Source: Larix kaempferi (taxonomy: Eukaryota; Streptophyta; Pinopsida; Pinales; Pinaceae). Taken from it: a stretch of 64,000 bases of DNA. The notes beneath the pieces are model-generated. The model saw only the letters and a list, made by a program, of their open reading frames with translations, did not search any database and was not told the origin of the DNA. The translations under genes were made by a program, and so were the position numbers. The stretch is taken from contig BSBM01000007.1 of the NCBI GenBank assembly GCA_027924585.1, forward strand, positions 10,135,501 to 10,199,500. The letters run 5' to 3'. How positions within the stretch are numbered: the stretch's first letter is position 1; each line of letters starts with the position of its first letter. Below are positions 34,954 to 48,309 of the stretch, one piece after another.

Positions 34954-36260
34954 TGTCACATCCCCATTTTGACCCTTGTAATATTTTGAGCTATAATGTA
35001 AACATTGTATGCATATTATGTATGATTCCTACCGTGGAGCTCAAGGACAAGGCCTCGCTAGTGAACACTCAACCTTGAAGAGGCAAGTATTGGATATTAT
35101 GCTACCCATGTGCTAGTGAACCATGGGGATTGTAAATATGCATTTTATAAATGTCCACAACTTGCTATGCAATCCAACAAGATATGGGGGCATGATATTT
35201 ACAAGAAATTGGGAGAAAAATATTCAAACCATTGAGCCAATCAAGTCAAGCCAAGTGTTAATGAGAGAACCCATGAGCCCTCAACTACCCATGTTGACTT
35301 TTGTGCCCAATCATTCATTACTCCCAAGATTTGGTTGAGGTAGTTAATGCCTTGGGGAATGGAGAGGTATGGCTGTCCAAATTCGAGTATGGGCAAGCCA
35401 CCCTTTCTAGAAATTCATGTTTGGATTCTTTAGCAAGAAAGGAGCCAGTAAATTGCCCCCAAGCCATTCTCCAACCATCAGTTTTTCTCTCTCACGAGTT
35501 TGGAGTCACATGGGCATTTTTCTCCATGAATTTCCTGTGTTTTCCTTCATTTTCCTAGCTAGGGAGGGTGTTTTTATGTTGTATAATAGTGGGGAAGAAG
35601 TGGAAACGATTTAGGGTTTTATGGAGGCTGTTTTGGCCCACTGAATGCTCATACATCTATGGGAGAAATCGGTTTTCTTCCTTGGGGTTGACTCCCTCTT
35701 CCCACAATCCGTGTTGGGTGTGAAATGATGTGGGGAAAAACCATAGACCCTATTCTGTGAATCCCAATGTTGAAATGCATATTCAAGCCCAATGTTGAGT
35801 TGCTATGTGTAAATGAATGTTGGGATTGAGATGGGTATCCATTTCTTTGGGCTATGCAGAGCTTGAGAGTCCCCTTTTCCTTGTAGATATCATGCCCAGC
35901 TCGGGGGTGGTCTCTGAGTGCTGAAAGAATATAGGCTGGGCATAGACCTATGGTTGGGTGGAACGTTGCAGTGACATAGCTAGTTGCTTGGGACAACCTT
36001 ACAGTGAGATAAGTATATTCTCTTATTTGTATTCACCTCTGCACTGTTTTAATTAAAGGATGGTTGCTCTTGATATGGTTGATGCATGTGAAATGTATGT
36101 GGATGATGTCTTATTCCACTGTACATGTTTTCCTGATTTATGGGCAATTGTTTATATTCATATGAATCATGGATGTTGAAATGGGTTAAGCTTTATAAAA
36201 GCCAAGATTTTGGGCATCATGTTCCCTTCCTTGTGTTAATAGATGGGAGGGGATGTGACA
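34954..36260. mobile_element. C2: second solo-LTR-like insertion
   Basis: Starts TGTCACATCCCC and ends GGGGATGTGACA (12-bp perfect inverted termini), flanked by GGTAC (34949-34953) and GGTAA (36261-36265). Shares blocks with C1 (GTAGTTAATGCCTTGG, CATGCCCAGCTCGGGGGTGG, GGTTGGGTGGAACGTTGCAG). Non-coding. Confidence 0.78.
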
Positions 36261-37806
36261 GGTAACTATAATTAATATATTTTTTTGGACATGCTTGAGA
36301 TATAGGGGTTCCTGAGATATCCTCATAATTGTCCAAGTAACAAAACCTAACAACTAGAAATCATATTCATAAATATGATTGCATTCAATTGTTTTTCCAA
36401 CAACTTTACTACAAAATATAGACTATTGTTCAAAACTATATACTAATTAAAAATGCATGCTAGGTGTATATTAAGAACTCATGCCGATGAATCCTCTTTT
36501 CTAGGGATTTTGAATTGTTGTTAGATGCTCTATTCCTACCATTTCCATCAATGTTATATAGTTGCGAAAATATCATAGCTAAATTGGCAGAGGAAATATG
36601 GCGCCAATGTTCAGGATCGAAAAGGGTTCGTAACCTATAAGAGATCTGAGCCATTCATAGAATTTGCATACCAAGAGAAGTGAGTGGGTGATTTCCTTGA
36701 TTCGATGGTTCTAATTGAATATTTCCACCTATTAGAATAGATCTAAGCCATTGGAGGATTCAAAATTTGACAAGGAAATAAAGAAGGATATTTCTCATTG
36801 ATGGCCCAGATTGAGCTACATAGATGATCAAGCATGGATCCATACCATTGGGGGCCTCTAGAACTACGTCAGTAGGGTTAAGGGGAATCCCTTCTACCAA
36901 TAAATCAAATGCGATGGTCCATCTGCATAGGATGAATCATGATCAATTGAGGTATTAGAACAAGCATTGAATTTAAGTGAGGCCCCTTCTCACCAACGAC
37001 TGAGATAAAGCCTCGCATTCTGTCATAATAGATTTGGACCATTGAAGGTGGACTACCATTTGGTAGAGTTAAAATGGAGGACCTTCCTCCAAGGTCCAAT
37101 ATTAAATTGTATATTTTGATAGGGTAAATAGTGGTTGTTGTCAGTATGAAGGTACACAGCAGGATGTTAAAAGCGTCATGTATGTGTAAATTTCATATCA
37201 AATCCCACCTTTTCTCAAGAGATCATTATCACCGAAAACATGGCAATGCAAGATGGGGTTAGAGGAAATTTTTGTCACTCAGAGCCAAAATTGTACCTTA
37301 CGTATCCCTCCCAAAGTCAAACAAGGTTGTCAAAAAATATCAAGGTACAGGTTAGAAAGAAAACAATGCATACAATTGACATTCAAACTAGGGCACATCA
37401 CCTTTTCAAATAAATATAGATCATTCTCAAAGCACGAAAAGGAATCAAATCACAGAAAGATTTGTTTTTGTCATTCCATAATGACATATTTTGGCTCAAA
37501 TAATCAAACAAGCTACGTGACTCATGTGCATCCATGGTCTCTTCAAGCCAATCATCGCTTAAAATCCTAAAATGTATACCTATTCACTATACGTAGCATA
37601 CACGGTGTCTAATCATCATGTCCATACACTTTTTTGTCCATCATTACTAGCTGCCTATACATATCTTTCCTCCTCCTCACCCTATGCTTTCACATGCTAA
37701 GTGTCATTATTATGGAAAAAAATTGCACAAGTGCGCACTCTTCGACTTCGTAAGGGGCTAGGCCTTGTAGGCTGTAGCAAGGCCTCAGTCCCCTTAGCCC
37801 CTGGGT
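36261..37806. other. No gene recognised
   Basis: Short minus-strand open frames (for example 37099-36905) have no family features. Repetitive-looking intergenic sequence, probably old transposon. Confidence 0.5.
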
Positions 37807-38674
37807 GTGATGGTTGGTTGTCCTGCAATTGATCCTACAATAGATTGTTCGTGGAATTCACATAAAACAAAGAAACTTGAATAAAATGAAAAATAAAAAG
37901 ATACGAGGGGATAATGCAAACTCCATCAATAATCCAATGTATCCCAAACCACTTTTTATTGCCTAGTGGTCAAGCTGTACAATACCTATGATGTATGGGC
38001 TTCAAGGGAAGCCAACAATATGCCTTAGGGAGGCCTTTTTTCCAAACTATATGCTAATTAAATGGTATAAAAATGGAGATGAACTCTTTCCCCTTGATGG
38101 AAGGTGGCAAGGGAGCTTGGGAATGCTTACAATGATAGAAAGAGGTGGGCTATGAGGAAGCTCCAACACAAATCCAACAACATAACCTTGCTCTTGATTT
38201 CTCTCTACATATTGCATTCCAATGGATTCCTTATATAGTCTAATAGGTGGCCAACAAACAACTAGATCCAAATGTGAACTCATATCCTCCATGAACTAGT
38301 TCCAAGGTACACCAACGGGGGCATTTAATGACACGAAGTGTGTGATGAGCCCAATTCAGATACTTGGAGGTGATGGATCCTTCAATGCGTTGTGGGAAGT
38401 AGTTTGTCTGTCCATTTTAATAGTAGCACGACTATCGAAGGAATAGCCGCATGAGTATCGCACGAGCACTGAACTAATAACATACGCTATAGCATGGGTT
38501 AATAATGGTTCAACCAAGCGAGCTCTTGTTTTGACTGATCTTGGGAATTTCATACTCATGTTGTATTTTTTATTTGTTGAGGGTGCCTTTGGTGAAATAC
38601 ATTCTTTATGTTGATGATGCCTTATGGCAAGAATCGTCGAAATCTTGCATGTGTGCGAAATTTATGCATTAACA
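37807..38674 (-). mobile_element. Candidate 3' LTR of minus-strand element G
   Basis: Minus strand starts TGTTAATGCATAAATTTC at 38674 just after a GGGGGCA polypurine tract (38690-38677), with a TATATAA box near 38237-38232. The far end (TG on plus at about 37807) is a guess. The tract-to-LTR junction resembles that of element H at 51723. Confidence 0.45.
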
Positions 38675-41400
38675 TATGCCCCCTGATGTATGAGGTTCAG
38701 AGGGTATTGTAGAGCGAATAATGCATCATGTTTTCATGTGTTTCTCTCATGTTCTGTAGGACAAAGCATATGTGGACAATAGGGTCCTCCCTTGCGGGGA
38801 GATTGTTGGTGACGACCATTGGAGTTGTAGTAAAAAAATATTTTTTTATACATTGAAAGAGGTGGGTATACCCATGCTTGTGAAATGTTGTCAAGATGAT
38901 TACAATAATAGAGGACCAAAGGGATCACTCGACTCTGTTTTTGGGGAATGGATAAAGAATATTAGATCCATGTGAGAGTTAATAAATTAGGAACTATTGC
39001 GGAATATTGAAGAAGTGATACTATTGATGATCATGATAAACCCACGAGTGTGGGGGACTAGTGTGGTTGTGAAGCTGTCAGAGAACTTCACTATGCTAGA
39101 TGGACTGTTATAATGGTTTGTAAATGTGAACATTGCTACCTTCAAAAGTATGTTTCCCCCTTATGCGATAGATGTTTTGATGTCGAGCATAAGGGAAACC
39201 ACTTAGTTAGGGAGCACTAATAATTCTCCCTACCAAGTTCGAGGTGAGCCCTTAGAGTGATTGAAAGGGATCCCAAGGTACAACTACAACTACTACAACT
39301 CTCATACTATAGTTTTTTGACATCAACGAGAGATGAAGTACATGATAAGATGAGGATCTTATATTGAGAACCAAGATCATGTTGCAATAAGTTGATCGAT
39401 GGACAAACCTTACACAATACTGTTTGATATGTGTGGGGATCATAACTTCCTTTGATCGATGTAAACATGGGGAGTGGGGATAGAAGATTTCCTTTCGGAA
39501 CGGTACAAATTGATACGGAGGGAAACAAACTGCAAATGAAAGGGCTTTGATGTAGACACAAAATAGAGAGTAATGGTGACCGACAAAAATGGATATTACT
39601 AAGGATATTGAGACTCAAAGACATCAATGAAAGGAAACTATGGGTTCCTTCTAGAGGAATATTGTGTTCCCACCATGTAACATGATTGGGAAATTGTTTG
39701 TAAATAAAGAATAATGGTGGGGGCCCTACGGTTTTGGGTGAGTCAAGGGACCAATTTAATGATGGGACGAGTCCCCACAATTTCTAGTGTGTCAAGGGAT
39801 GCTTTCCAAGATTAAGTGAGAGATAATTTGCAGACACAAATATGGGTGCCCCATGAATCAATGCCATGTAGTGTCTGCATGTGGGATAACTGAATATAAT
39901 TGGTTACTTCTGAGGGTGGGGTCCCATAGGTTTCTTCGTGAGGTTGCTGATACAAGGAATTTTATGTGGTTTAATGTGCTCATGGAGGTATGAGTGGTAT
40001 TTTTGAATCTTACTCGTAACCTAGGCTGAGGAATATGATGGTATTTACTATAAGAGGAGTAAATGTGCAACTGTAAAATGATGAGCTAAAGGGTGATATT
40101 TTCAAGTTGTGATAGATTCCACAGACTTGTTGCAGGTTCGACATCATGGGTGTCAATTATAGACTGGGGTGGCGATGGTGCGTACACCCATCGTGGAACA
40201 TGTTATTTCTAGTGATGGCATTGATGGCATATCAATATTTGGAATGAGGGCCCTATGGTTATCAACAGGAATATTGATAAATGGATTATAAACAAAGGAA
40301 AAATAGTGCATATATGCCAGTTTTGGAATGATACCTATGGTAGGGTTCTTGGCATAGTTGTCATAGCTTGGATTCTTATTCTTATAGTGGAAACACATGA
40401 GTCTTCAAATTTCCTTGGTTGAGATTTTGCACATACGATGCACATACCCACGTGTAGTAACAAACATCACCAAGGTATTGACAATGTAGAAATAACATAA
40501 CCAAAACAAGCCATACCTGTGGGGTACCCATGTAAAATATTGTCTCGATGTAACTTTTCAGAATAGGGATTGGTTTTATTCATGTCAAATAGATTGAAGC
40601 ATTGATCGTGGTGGTGTGACGGTTTGAAAAAATGAGCAACGGTTTGTAAAACGGAATAGTTTGAAACTCGTGTCAAATGAATACAAATAGGGGGTGTGGC
40701 CCACATTTCAAAATCATTTGTACTATTCGTTGACGACCTCCTAGAGCTCATTTTTGGTGATTATGGGAGATATGAGCCTCTTTTTGACGAGCAGTGAGTT
40801 ACAAGTATGTTGTAACCTTAGATATTTTAATTTGGGTCGGGTCGATTTAGCATAAGTGGGCCCCTGGGTTACCAGGGTCTTGGCTTAGCCCTTTGGGGGA
40901 TACTGCGTAGGATTTTGGGAAAATCCCACGATATAGTGCGAGGTTTTGGGAAAATTGTGTGGTATTATAGTGCGGGTTTTTACAAAAATCATGCACAGTA
41001 TATTGCATGTAGGTAGCGCCGGTAAAACGAACTACACATGGTGCCATAGCTGTTCGGCCACAAATTGGTGTAGCGCGATTGTACCTGGGTCATCTGCACT
41101 ACATAGCACGCCTGAAAAATGCATGTCCCGTGCACTTTTATTGTGCAGCGGGATGTGGTTCAATCGTACGATACATGACTTCTCTGTTATTGGTGCACTA
41201 CACACAGACCTCCTTAGGGGAGGTTGTGCACTTTGTATGGTTTGGATATATATGTGTCTAATGGATAGACATTCTTCTTATGTAGGTGATATTCAATTCC
41301 TCATGGATAGCATGGGTGTTGTAGAGTGGAGGGAGAGGAACTATGATGAATTCCATCATTTAGTGTTGGGGGACCTAATAGCAACATCGGCCTTATGAGA
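38675..41400 (-). other. 3' internal region of element G, no coding recognised
   Basis: Starts with the polypurine tract. The rest shows no Gag or Pol motif on either strand. At 40880-41170 there are GC-rich imperfect inverted repeats, for example CCCGTGCAC and GTGCAGCGGG around a 7-base loop (about 41128-41153). The longest open frames (39780-39307 minus, 40946-41398 plus) look like chance. Confidence 0.4.
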
Positions 41401-44400
41401 TGTGGGGCTCTTGAAGTTATTCAAGTGACCCTATGTTAATAGTAATTATTGTAGGGATGTGTCTACTCTAATTAGCCATCCTACTATGAATTGGTGAGAT
41501 TCAATTGACAGAAATGAAACAATCATCTAAAATGTCTTAAGATATTAAACCATTTTGAATTCAAACAAAACTTGGAAGGAAAAACTTAAATTCATAAATG
41601 GAAGGAAAATTGAAATGTTTCATATAACCTCAAAAGAAGAAAAGATACTTACTTACAACCTTGCTTTAGGTGAATCCATTGTCCTTTGCTTTGTGTAACA
41701 TCCCGAAAATTTACAAAAATTTGAAAATTTGAAAATAGCAATAAATACAGAAATTGCTAACGTGGAAATAAAATAAATACTAAACCTCTTAACTAATAAT
41801 AGTTTAATGATAATGACACATCATAGTTCTTTAAACAAATACTATAATAGTTTTGCTTGTGTTAGTTGTATTTAGAATTTCTTGCGATATACTCATCTAG
41901 ACATAATACTGGCAGTTTGCTTTTGGATGATGACGAAGGGGTCCTACGAGGTACCCTGAGGTTTACTTAGCTATGTTAGCTAAAGCATTTGAACTTGTTT
42001 CTCTTGTGCAAAATTGCAGGTAAGAGCATTTCGATAATTCAAGTATTACAAGTAACTTCTAAATATGCTTTTGATTAGCCGTCAATGCTTTACGATAACT
42101 CTATGTTTCTTCGTGCATGAGAGGTATAAATGGTATGAATCTCTATCTTAATTCTATAAGTGTTATTTTTTTTGCCATGCTTTCAAGTCACTGGATTTGT
42201 AACAAAGAAATATCTATACTAGACTTTTTCGTGAAATTTCAAGAAGAGATACTTACATTATGAATTTTCAATTTCATGCTAGATTAAATATATAAGTACT
42301 ATTATGACCTTGTAATTAATTTTCCAGTTTTACAATCGTGGTATTATCATGAATACTTATTGGATGAAGGTCTTGATTTATATAGCGCTCTACACTATAG
42401 AAACCTGAGCCAAAGATATTTCATTAATCTAGATCCATTAGACATAACTATATATATTTCAAAATATAGTGATACAAGATACCATGCTAATGTTGTAAAG
42501 GGTATTACAATGTATTAATAATAACAAGATGCTACTAGGTTGAATTTGTAACCATAGAACTAAAACGTCTTATGTTTATTTGCACTACAATAATGTGGCA
42601 ATAAAATTAATAGTGGGAAATTTTATAGAGTCCTAAACTATATGCTACATATCAAAACTTAATAGAAATGCGATCTATGTAAGCTGAATTCATTTGAGAA
42701 TTAATCAAACATATAACAATTAAGCATTCTAAGATAAATACCATTGAAAATATAATACATACTAATGTCGACTTTACACTTGTAATATGCTTTAAATCAT
42801 TTGCTGCAACCCTAAGTCTTGGTATTTGAATGTGATGATGACAGGTGATAAATGTCTAGAGTACTGGCAGGTTATCGTAATCAAGTTCTAGCAATAAAAT
42901 CACCTGTCTACAGTTTTAAGTGGAATTCTTAGTGGATGTCATTGTGGCTATGGTTCACTTGATGTTAATTCCAAATATTACCCTTTTGTCGGGCTGTGCA
43001 CTATTTTGATCCTTAGTCTACTGTGTTGGCATTATGGTGGATGTATTTGTAAATATGACATTTAATGCGGTTGTTTCCCGAAACTCAACGTGTATGGTTG
43101 GCTTCATCTCCATCATTGATTTCTTATGTTCTTGGGTTTTGAATCTAAAACCCTAGTCCTTCATGGTAAGTATCGTTGAAGTGTTTCTTGGCCTTCATTT
43201 GCTTGGTAGAGGTAAGGTAGAGAGGCCAACATCCTACTACAATGTAGGGTTAAGAAGTTGGGGGTTCAGAGGACTCCTTCCTCGAGCTCGATCCTTGGAC
43301 CCATTGGACAACTTAAAATCTACAGGTGTTTGTTTACTTGAAGAGCCGAGCCAATAGTTAAACCTCTAAGATGGTTTTAGGAAGTTGTCTCTGGTTTTTT
43401 TGTGATTAGTTTTTTTGTGATTAGTTTTTCTGAGAGAGTAGTTGGGACCAGGGTTTTTTCTTACTGCAAAACAAGATGGTTCTCAGTATTTGAATTTCCT
43501 CTTTGCTTTGTTTGCTATATGGCTTCGTCGTTGTCTATTACTGACGTCTTAAACTTGGAGTGGTATTGTACAGGTAATGTTTCAATCAAACAATGATAGT
43601 TTTATCTATTGTTTTTAATATTAATAACTCTGCCTTCATCATTTGACCTAATAAGGGTTCTTATGGCAGGTCTTTCATTTCATCAAAGGATTATAGGGTT
43701 TGAAAGCTTGTGGAAGAAAACTGCTTGACCACCGGTAAGCCTTGGTGGTTCTTTATCTCATAGGATCTTCTGGCCTAGTGTGGTCGATGCTTGATGTTGG
43801 CATTAGGTTGTAATGATTCTTGGAAAGTTTTTGGCCGGTGATATGTGTTGGAAAACAAAAGACAAAGCACCAGAGGATGAGATCCTCGACTTTTCTTGTT
43901 ATTTTACTTCGTAGCGTTTCATTGTAAAATTTTGTTGCAGCAATGTACTCGTTTTAAAATGTAAATACTAAAGGGATGAACCCTTGTTGTTTTTAATGGG
44001 AAAAAAAGTGTTTAAGAAACTTCAAATAGCTTTCTGTGCATTTTCTATATTTATAAAGAGTTGATATTTTTGTTAGAAAAACAATGTTGATTCAGGCCGA
44101 GAGTCGTAGGTTAATTATTTCTCGACTGATAAACCTTGTACTCGTATTGTTTTTAAGTTTGAGTTTAGAAGATGATAAAGTGACTCCATTTTGGTTTTGA
44201 CCCATAACTTGAATGAATATTATGGTTGATAAGATAATAGTACTCTCGTTTGAAATCGATTGTATAATAGACAGCTAATGTATATGTGATAGTTGAACAA
44301 AGTAATATTTTTGGTTTTGGGAAACTGATGTAAGGATTTGATGGTTACGATTTTAAATGTTTGGCCTTAAACAAGATATAATAAAGTCTTAGGGTTTTTA

Positions 44401-45070
44401 ATAAATGAATACTGCAAGTGTGAAAACTTTTGTTTAAGCAGGGCGATGGATGTTAAGGAAGAGAGTCAATATCTAGGGTTTCAAAAATTATGATAATTCA
44501 TTCTGATATTGATTTAAGAAGAATATTCTTACCTTGGAATACATGGAGAGTTTAAATGTAGCATTCCTGTGTAATTATATAAAACAATGATGTTGAAGTA
44601 TCAAATAAATTCTATTTATATTACAACTATTTTTAAAAGACTAATACATAAAAAATAGAATAATGTTTATAATATGTGATGAAAATATTTGCTATGTCTT
44701 TGAAGATAAAGACCTAAGATATTTTACTTCTGTAAAATGTGGGACGTAGAGACTAACCAGAAAGATAAAGAAAATGTTAGGTTTTAACTTGCAATTGTTT
44801 ACAACTTTTGAATATCGATGTAGGAAGGAAATGAACCTATGATACTTCAATGTTCTTGAATGAAATGATAGTAAAATGTAGTGTATGTGAAATCTGTAAG
44901 AGGTAAATAACTTAAGTGTAAACCCTAGGTTTTTATACAGAAAGGTAATATTTATTTTTGACAGTATGTGAAATATAATAGCATTAGTCTCTTCAATTAT
45001 TTGGCAATCTGCCTATCAAATCATCTATCTTTAATTCTCCTTGTCTATACTAGAGTACTATGTAGAAGAC
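41401..45070. other. AT-rich region, no gene recognised
   Basis: No family-like ORF. TGTAACATCCCGAAAATTT at 41694 looks like the start of a gypsy LTR, but I found no matching end. Two short frames (43163-43357, 43402-43596) are unsupported. Confidence 0.45.
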
Positions 45071-45571
45071 TGTTGAAATATTATAACTTCTAAGAATATT
45101 ATATTTGTATTTTATTATTTCGGAGATGTTTCATTCCTCCAATGGGACTTTGTTATGTATATGGAGATGTTTATTCCTCCGAGAGATTGTGGTAACTAGG
45201 TTTATTAGATCTCCCATGTGAGGTCGGCCCTAAGTTAGTTATTTAGGGGTTATTAAACTCTCTTAGGAGAGGTCGGCCCCACTAGGGTAAAAATTCAGTC
45301 GGGAGATGAGTTCAAGTAGAGGAGGTGTGTTCCTCACTTATATCATTTCATTCACTCACTTGTGAATGGCACATAGGAGATAGAGAGGTCTGCATAGAAG
45401 GAGAAGGATCTCTTGCTAGGGTACTACATCTTGTATTGGTTGATTATCTATATTGAGGAAAGCTTTGCTCGGTTTTCTACCCCATGAGGGTTTCTCAGGG
45501 TAAACATTTGTCTATCTTGTGATTGTGTTTCTTTCAGTGATCTTGCTTGTGAAATTAGGCTAAACTTAACA
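45071..45571 (+). mobile_element. Copia element D1, 5' LTR (501 bp)
   Basis: Begins TGTTGAAATATTATAAC, ends CTAAACTTAACA. Clearly homologous to both LTRs of element D, with more differences. A degenerate initiator-Met PBS (TGGTGTCAGAGA, 45572-45583) follows immediately. Confidence 0.88.
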
Positions 45572-46024
45572 TGGTGTCAGAGATAGTCTGAATAGGACAT
45601 CTTTCAAAAGGTGAAAATACCTCCCTCTCTTCCTCCAGTGAAAATTAGGGCTTCTACAAAAGTTGGAATTTTTGGAATCTAATTGCATGGCTAGATAGCT
45701 CTCCTCAAAATCAAAGTTTTTAGCCTTAGATCGAAATTTTTGAGTGGGTAGAACTCTGGGAAATTCAAACCCTAGTTTGACCAAAAGTGCAGAAAACTAA
45801 AAAACTAGAGAACCATAAAAACTACACACTTGTGCACTAGTGAACCAGAAAAGCTACGAACCTATCCACCAGAAAACCAAAAATTCTGTTGTAGATCCGA
45901 AAGGTGAAAAGTTGAAGTTTCTAGAAGCAGAACACACCAGTATTCTCAATTCAATCCAGCTCATCTCATGGTAAGTGTTATTCTATCTCTTGAGAAACTT
46001 CAATCTCCTTGACCCCTGGTTAAG

Positions 46025-46104
46025 ATGGCTCCAAGTACCAAGCTTGAAGACAAGCTAGAGGGTATAGAAAATTTTCGGGCATGGATATACATAATTGGTC
46101 TCAT
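46025..46104 (+). pseudogene. D1 gag, first 26 codons only
   Basis: ATG at 46025 opens MAPSTKLEDKLEGIENFRAW, nearly identical to the start of D's Gag (52805). Homology stops at 46104, where element E's sequence begins. The leader 45584-46024 also matches D's leader. Confidence 0.8.
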
Positions 46105-46127
46105 ATCAATCACACCAAGCAATCACA

Positions 46128-46584
46128 TGAGACAATAGACACACAGAGTTTCACTGGGGAAAACCATAAAGGTGAAAAACCCCACAACTTCCTCAGATAT
46201 AGAAAGAGCAATGATGCAACCCAAGAGATAGTGTTCTACAAGAAGCTACTCCTCTTCCTCAACTAGTGCGCCACTTTCCGAGTGATGTAGAAGTGAATAA
46301 TGAGATGAAAAAATAGAGATCTCCCGCTCTCTATTTATACTTGTCCCGACTTGCCTAATACACTAGCAGGGTTGGCTTCTTTAGAAGAGTCTAATAACCC
46401 ATGGTTACATTAATCTGGGTCGACTCCACACTTGGTGGTCTAATAACCCATCACAGCAAGTTACAAAATGTGTGACACTTGTCAATACAAATGACGACAC
46501 TTCCGTATAGAGTAATAATAACATCTCTATAGGAGTACAATATACATAGGTTAAATACATTCTGAAGTTACATATACATCAACA
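46128..46584 (-). mobile_element. E 3' LTR (approximate left end)
   Basis: Minus strand starts TGTTGATGTATATGTAAC right after the polypurine tract; TATAAATAG lies near 46348-46340. The terminal CA at 46128 is the best TG/CA choice, but 23 bp between it and D1's gag remain unexplained. Confidence 0.65.
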
Positions 46585-46789
46585 CTCCCTCTTAACTAGG
46601 AAGGTATTTATTGACACAGATCTGCTAGCACAAGTCTTCTTCTCTGGATCATCGTCACTAGATCATCGTCATCGAATCATCATCATTGAATCAACATCAT
46701 CGTCACTGCTACTGCTATCTCAATCAATCTCTGATCTACTCGTCATAGGAAGTTCTACAGAGATAGTCCTTTGTCATATTGGATGTAGG

Positions 46790-47415
46790 CCTACCACCTA
46801 TAGGTCTTCATCATCTACAGAGCCAACCCTTTTTCATGCTGAATGTATCACAGAGCTAGCCCTTTTTCATGTTGGATGTGACCTAGACCACATCTAGGAT
46901 TTCCACCACATAGCCAATCCTTTTTCATACTTGATGGGACCTAAAACACATCTAGGATTTATGCCACAGAGCCAGTCCTTTTTCATACTGGATGGGACCT
47001 AGAACACATCTAGGATGTCCGCCACATAGCCAGTCCCTTTTCATACTGGATGGGACCTAGAACGCATCTAGGATTTCCTCCACAGAGCCAGTCCTTTTTC
47101 ATATTGGATGGGACCTAGAATGCATCTAGCATTTTCGCCACAGATCTAGTTCTTTTTCATACTGGATGGGACCTAGAACGCATCTAGGATTTCCTCCACA
47201 GAGCCAGTCCTTTTTCATACTGGATGGGACCTAGAATGCATCTAGGATTTTCGCCACAGATCTAGTCCTTTTTCATACTGGATGGGACCTAGAAAGAATC
47301 TAGTATTTCCACCACAGAGCTAGTCCTTTTTCATACTGGATGGGACCTAGAACGCATCTAGTATTTCCGCCACAGAGCAAGTCCTTTTTCATACTGAATG
47401 GGACCTAGAACAAAT
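46790..47415 (-). repeat. E tandem repeat 1, about 59-bp unit, 10-11 copies
   Basis: Unit contains TTTTTCATACTGGATGGGAC and CCTAGAACGCATCTAGG. The latter can pair (CCTAGA/TCTAGG), so each monomer can form a small hairpin. Confidence 0.85.
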
Positions 47416-47435
47416 CTAGGATTTTCCACCACACA

Positions 47436-47790
47436 ACCTCGAAAGAGCATCCCAGGACTTATTACGGGCACACATCCCAACCTATTGGATCTCCCAGGGC
47501 TACATTACATGTGGTCATGGAAAAACCTTGAAAGAGCATCCCAAGACTTATTACGGGCGCACATCCCAACCTATAAGATCTCCCAGGGCTACATTACATG
47601 CCATAGGACAAAACCTTGAAAGAGAATCCCATGACTTATTACGGGCACACAACCCAACCTATTATATCTCCCAGGGCTACATTACATGTCCTTTCAGAGC
47701 AATTCCTCGAAAGATCATCCGAGGACTGATTACGGGCACACAACCCAACCTATCGGATCTCCCAGGTCAACTTACATGCTCATCTGCACA
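47436..47790 (-). repeat. E tandem repeat 2, about 88-bp unit, 4 copies
   Basis: Copies start near 47440, 47528, 47616 and 47708 (GAAAGAGCATCCC...GACTTATTACGGGC). Followed to 48200 by a degenerate array with ATACAATGTATCCACCTGAT. Confidence 0.8.
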
Positions 47791-48309
47791 ACCTGTCCAC
47801 AGCCATAGAGCATCAATATGATACTCATCATACATCATCTTGATGTACATAATCACATGATCATCCTGATCATCATCATAACATCATCCTGATGCATATC
47901 ATCTAGAGCAACATCCTGAAGCTCGTCATCCATGATCATGTTGATCATACAATGTATCCACCTGATACATATCATCTAGAGCAACATTCTGAAGCTCATA
48001 ATCTATGACCATCTTGATCATACAATGTATCCACCTGATACATATACAATTACATGATCCACTTGATCATACAATGTATCCACCTGATACATTTACAAAT
48101 ACATGATCCACCTGATCATAAAAAGCATCCAACATGATGCATATACATATACATGATCCAACTGATCATAACAAGCATCCAACATGATGCATATACAGAG
48201 CAATAACTGGAGAATTGTCCTGATGCTCATCATCCAGTGCTTACATCCACAGCCATGGGGAAGGATCCTCCTCTCACCATGCTTGGAATGGCTCCTGCAA
48301 ATGTGTCCA

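Noticed and set aside
36905-37099. Minus-strand 64-codon frame with protein-like composition
   Set aside because: Too short, neighbouring frames do not continue it convincingly, no domain recognised.
39307-39780. 157-codon minus-strand open frame
   Set aside because: Composition and lack of any motif fit chance; no LTR-element domain or codon pattern.
40946-41398. 150-codon plus-strand open frame
   Set aside because: Runs across GC-rich inverted repeats, no family feature; likely chance.
41694-41720. TGTAACATCCCG, typical start of a gypsy LTR
   Set aside because: No matching LTR end, PBS, polypurine tract or second copy found in the window, so not called as an element.
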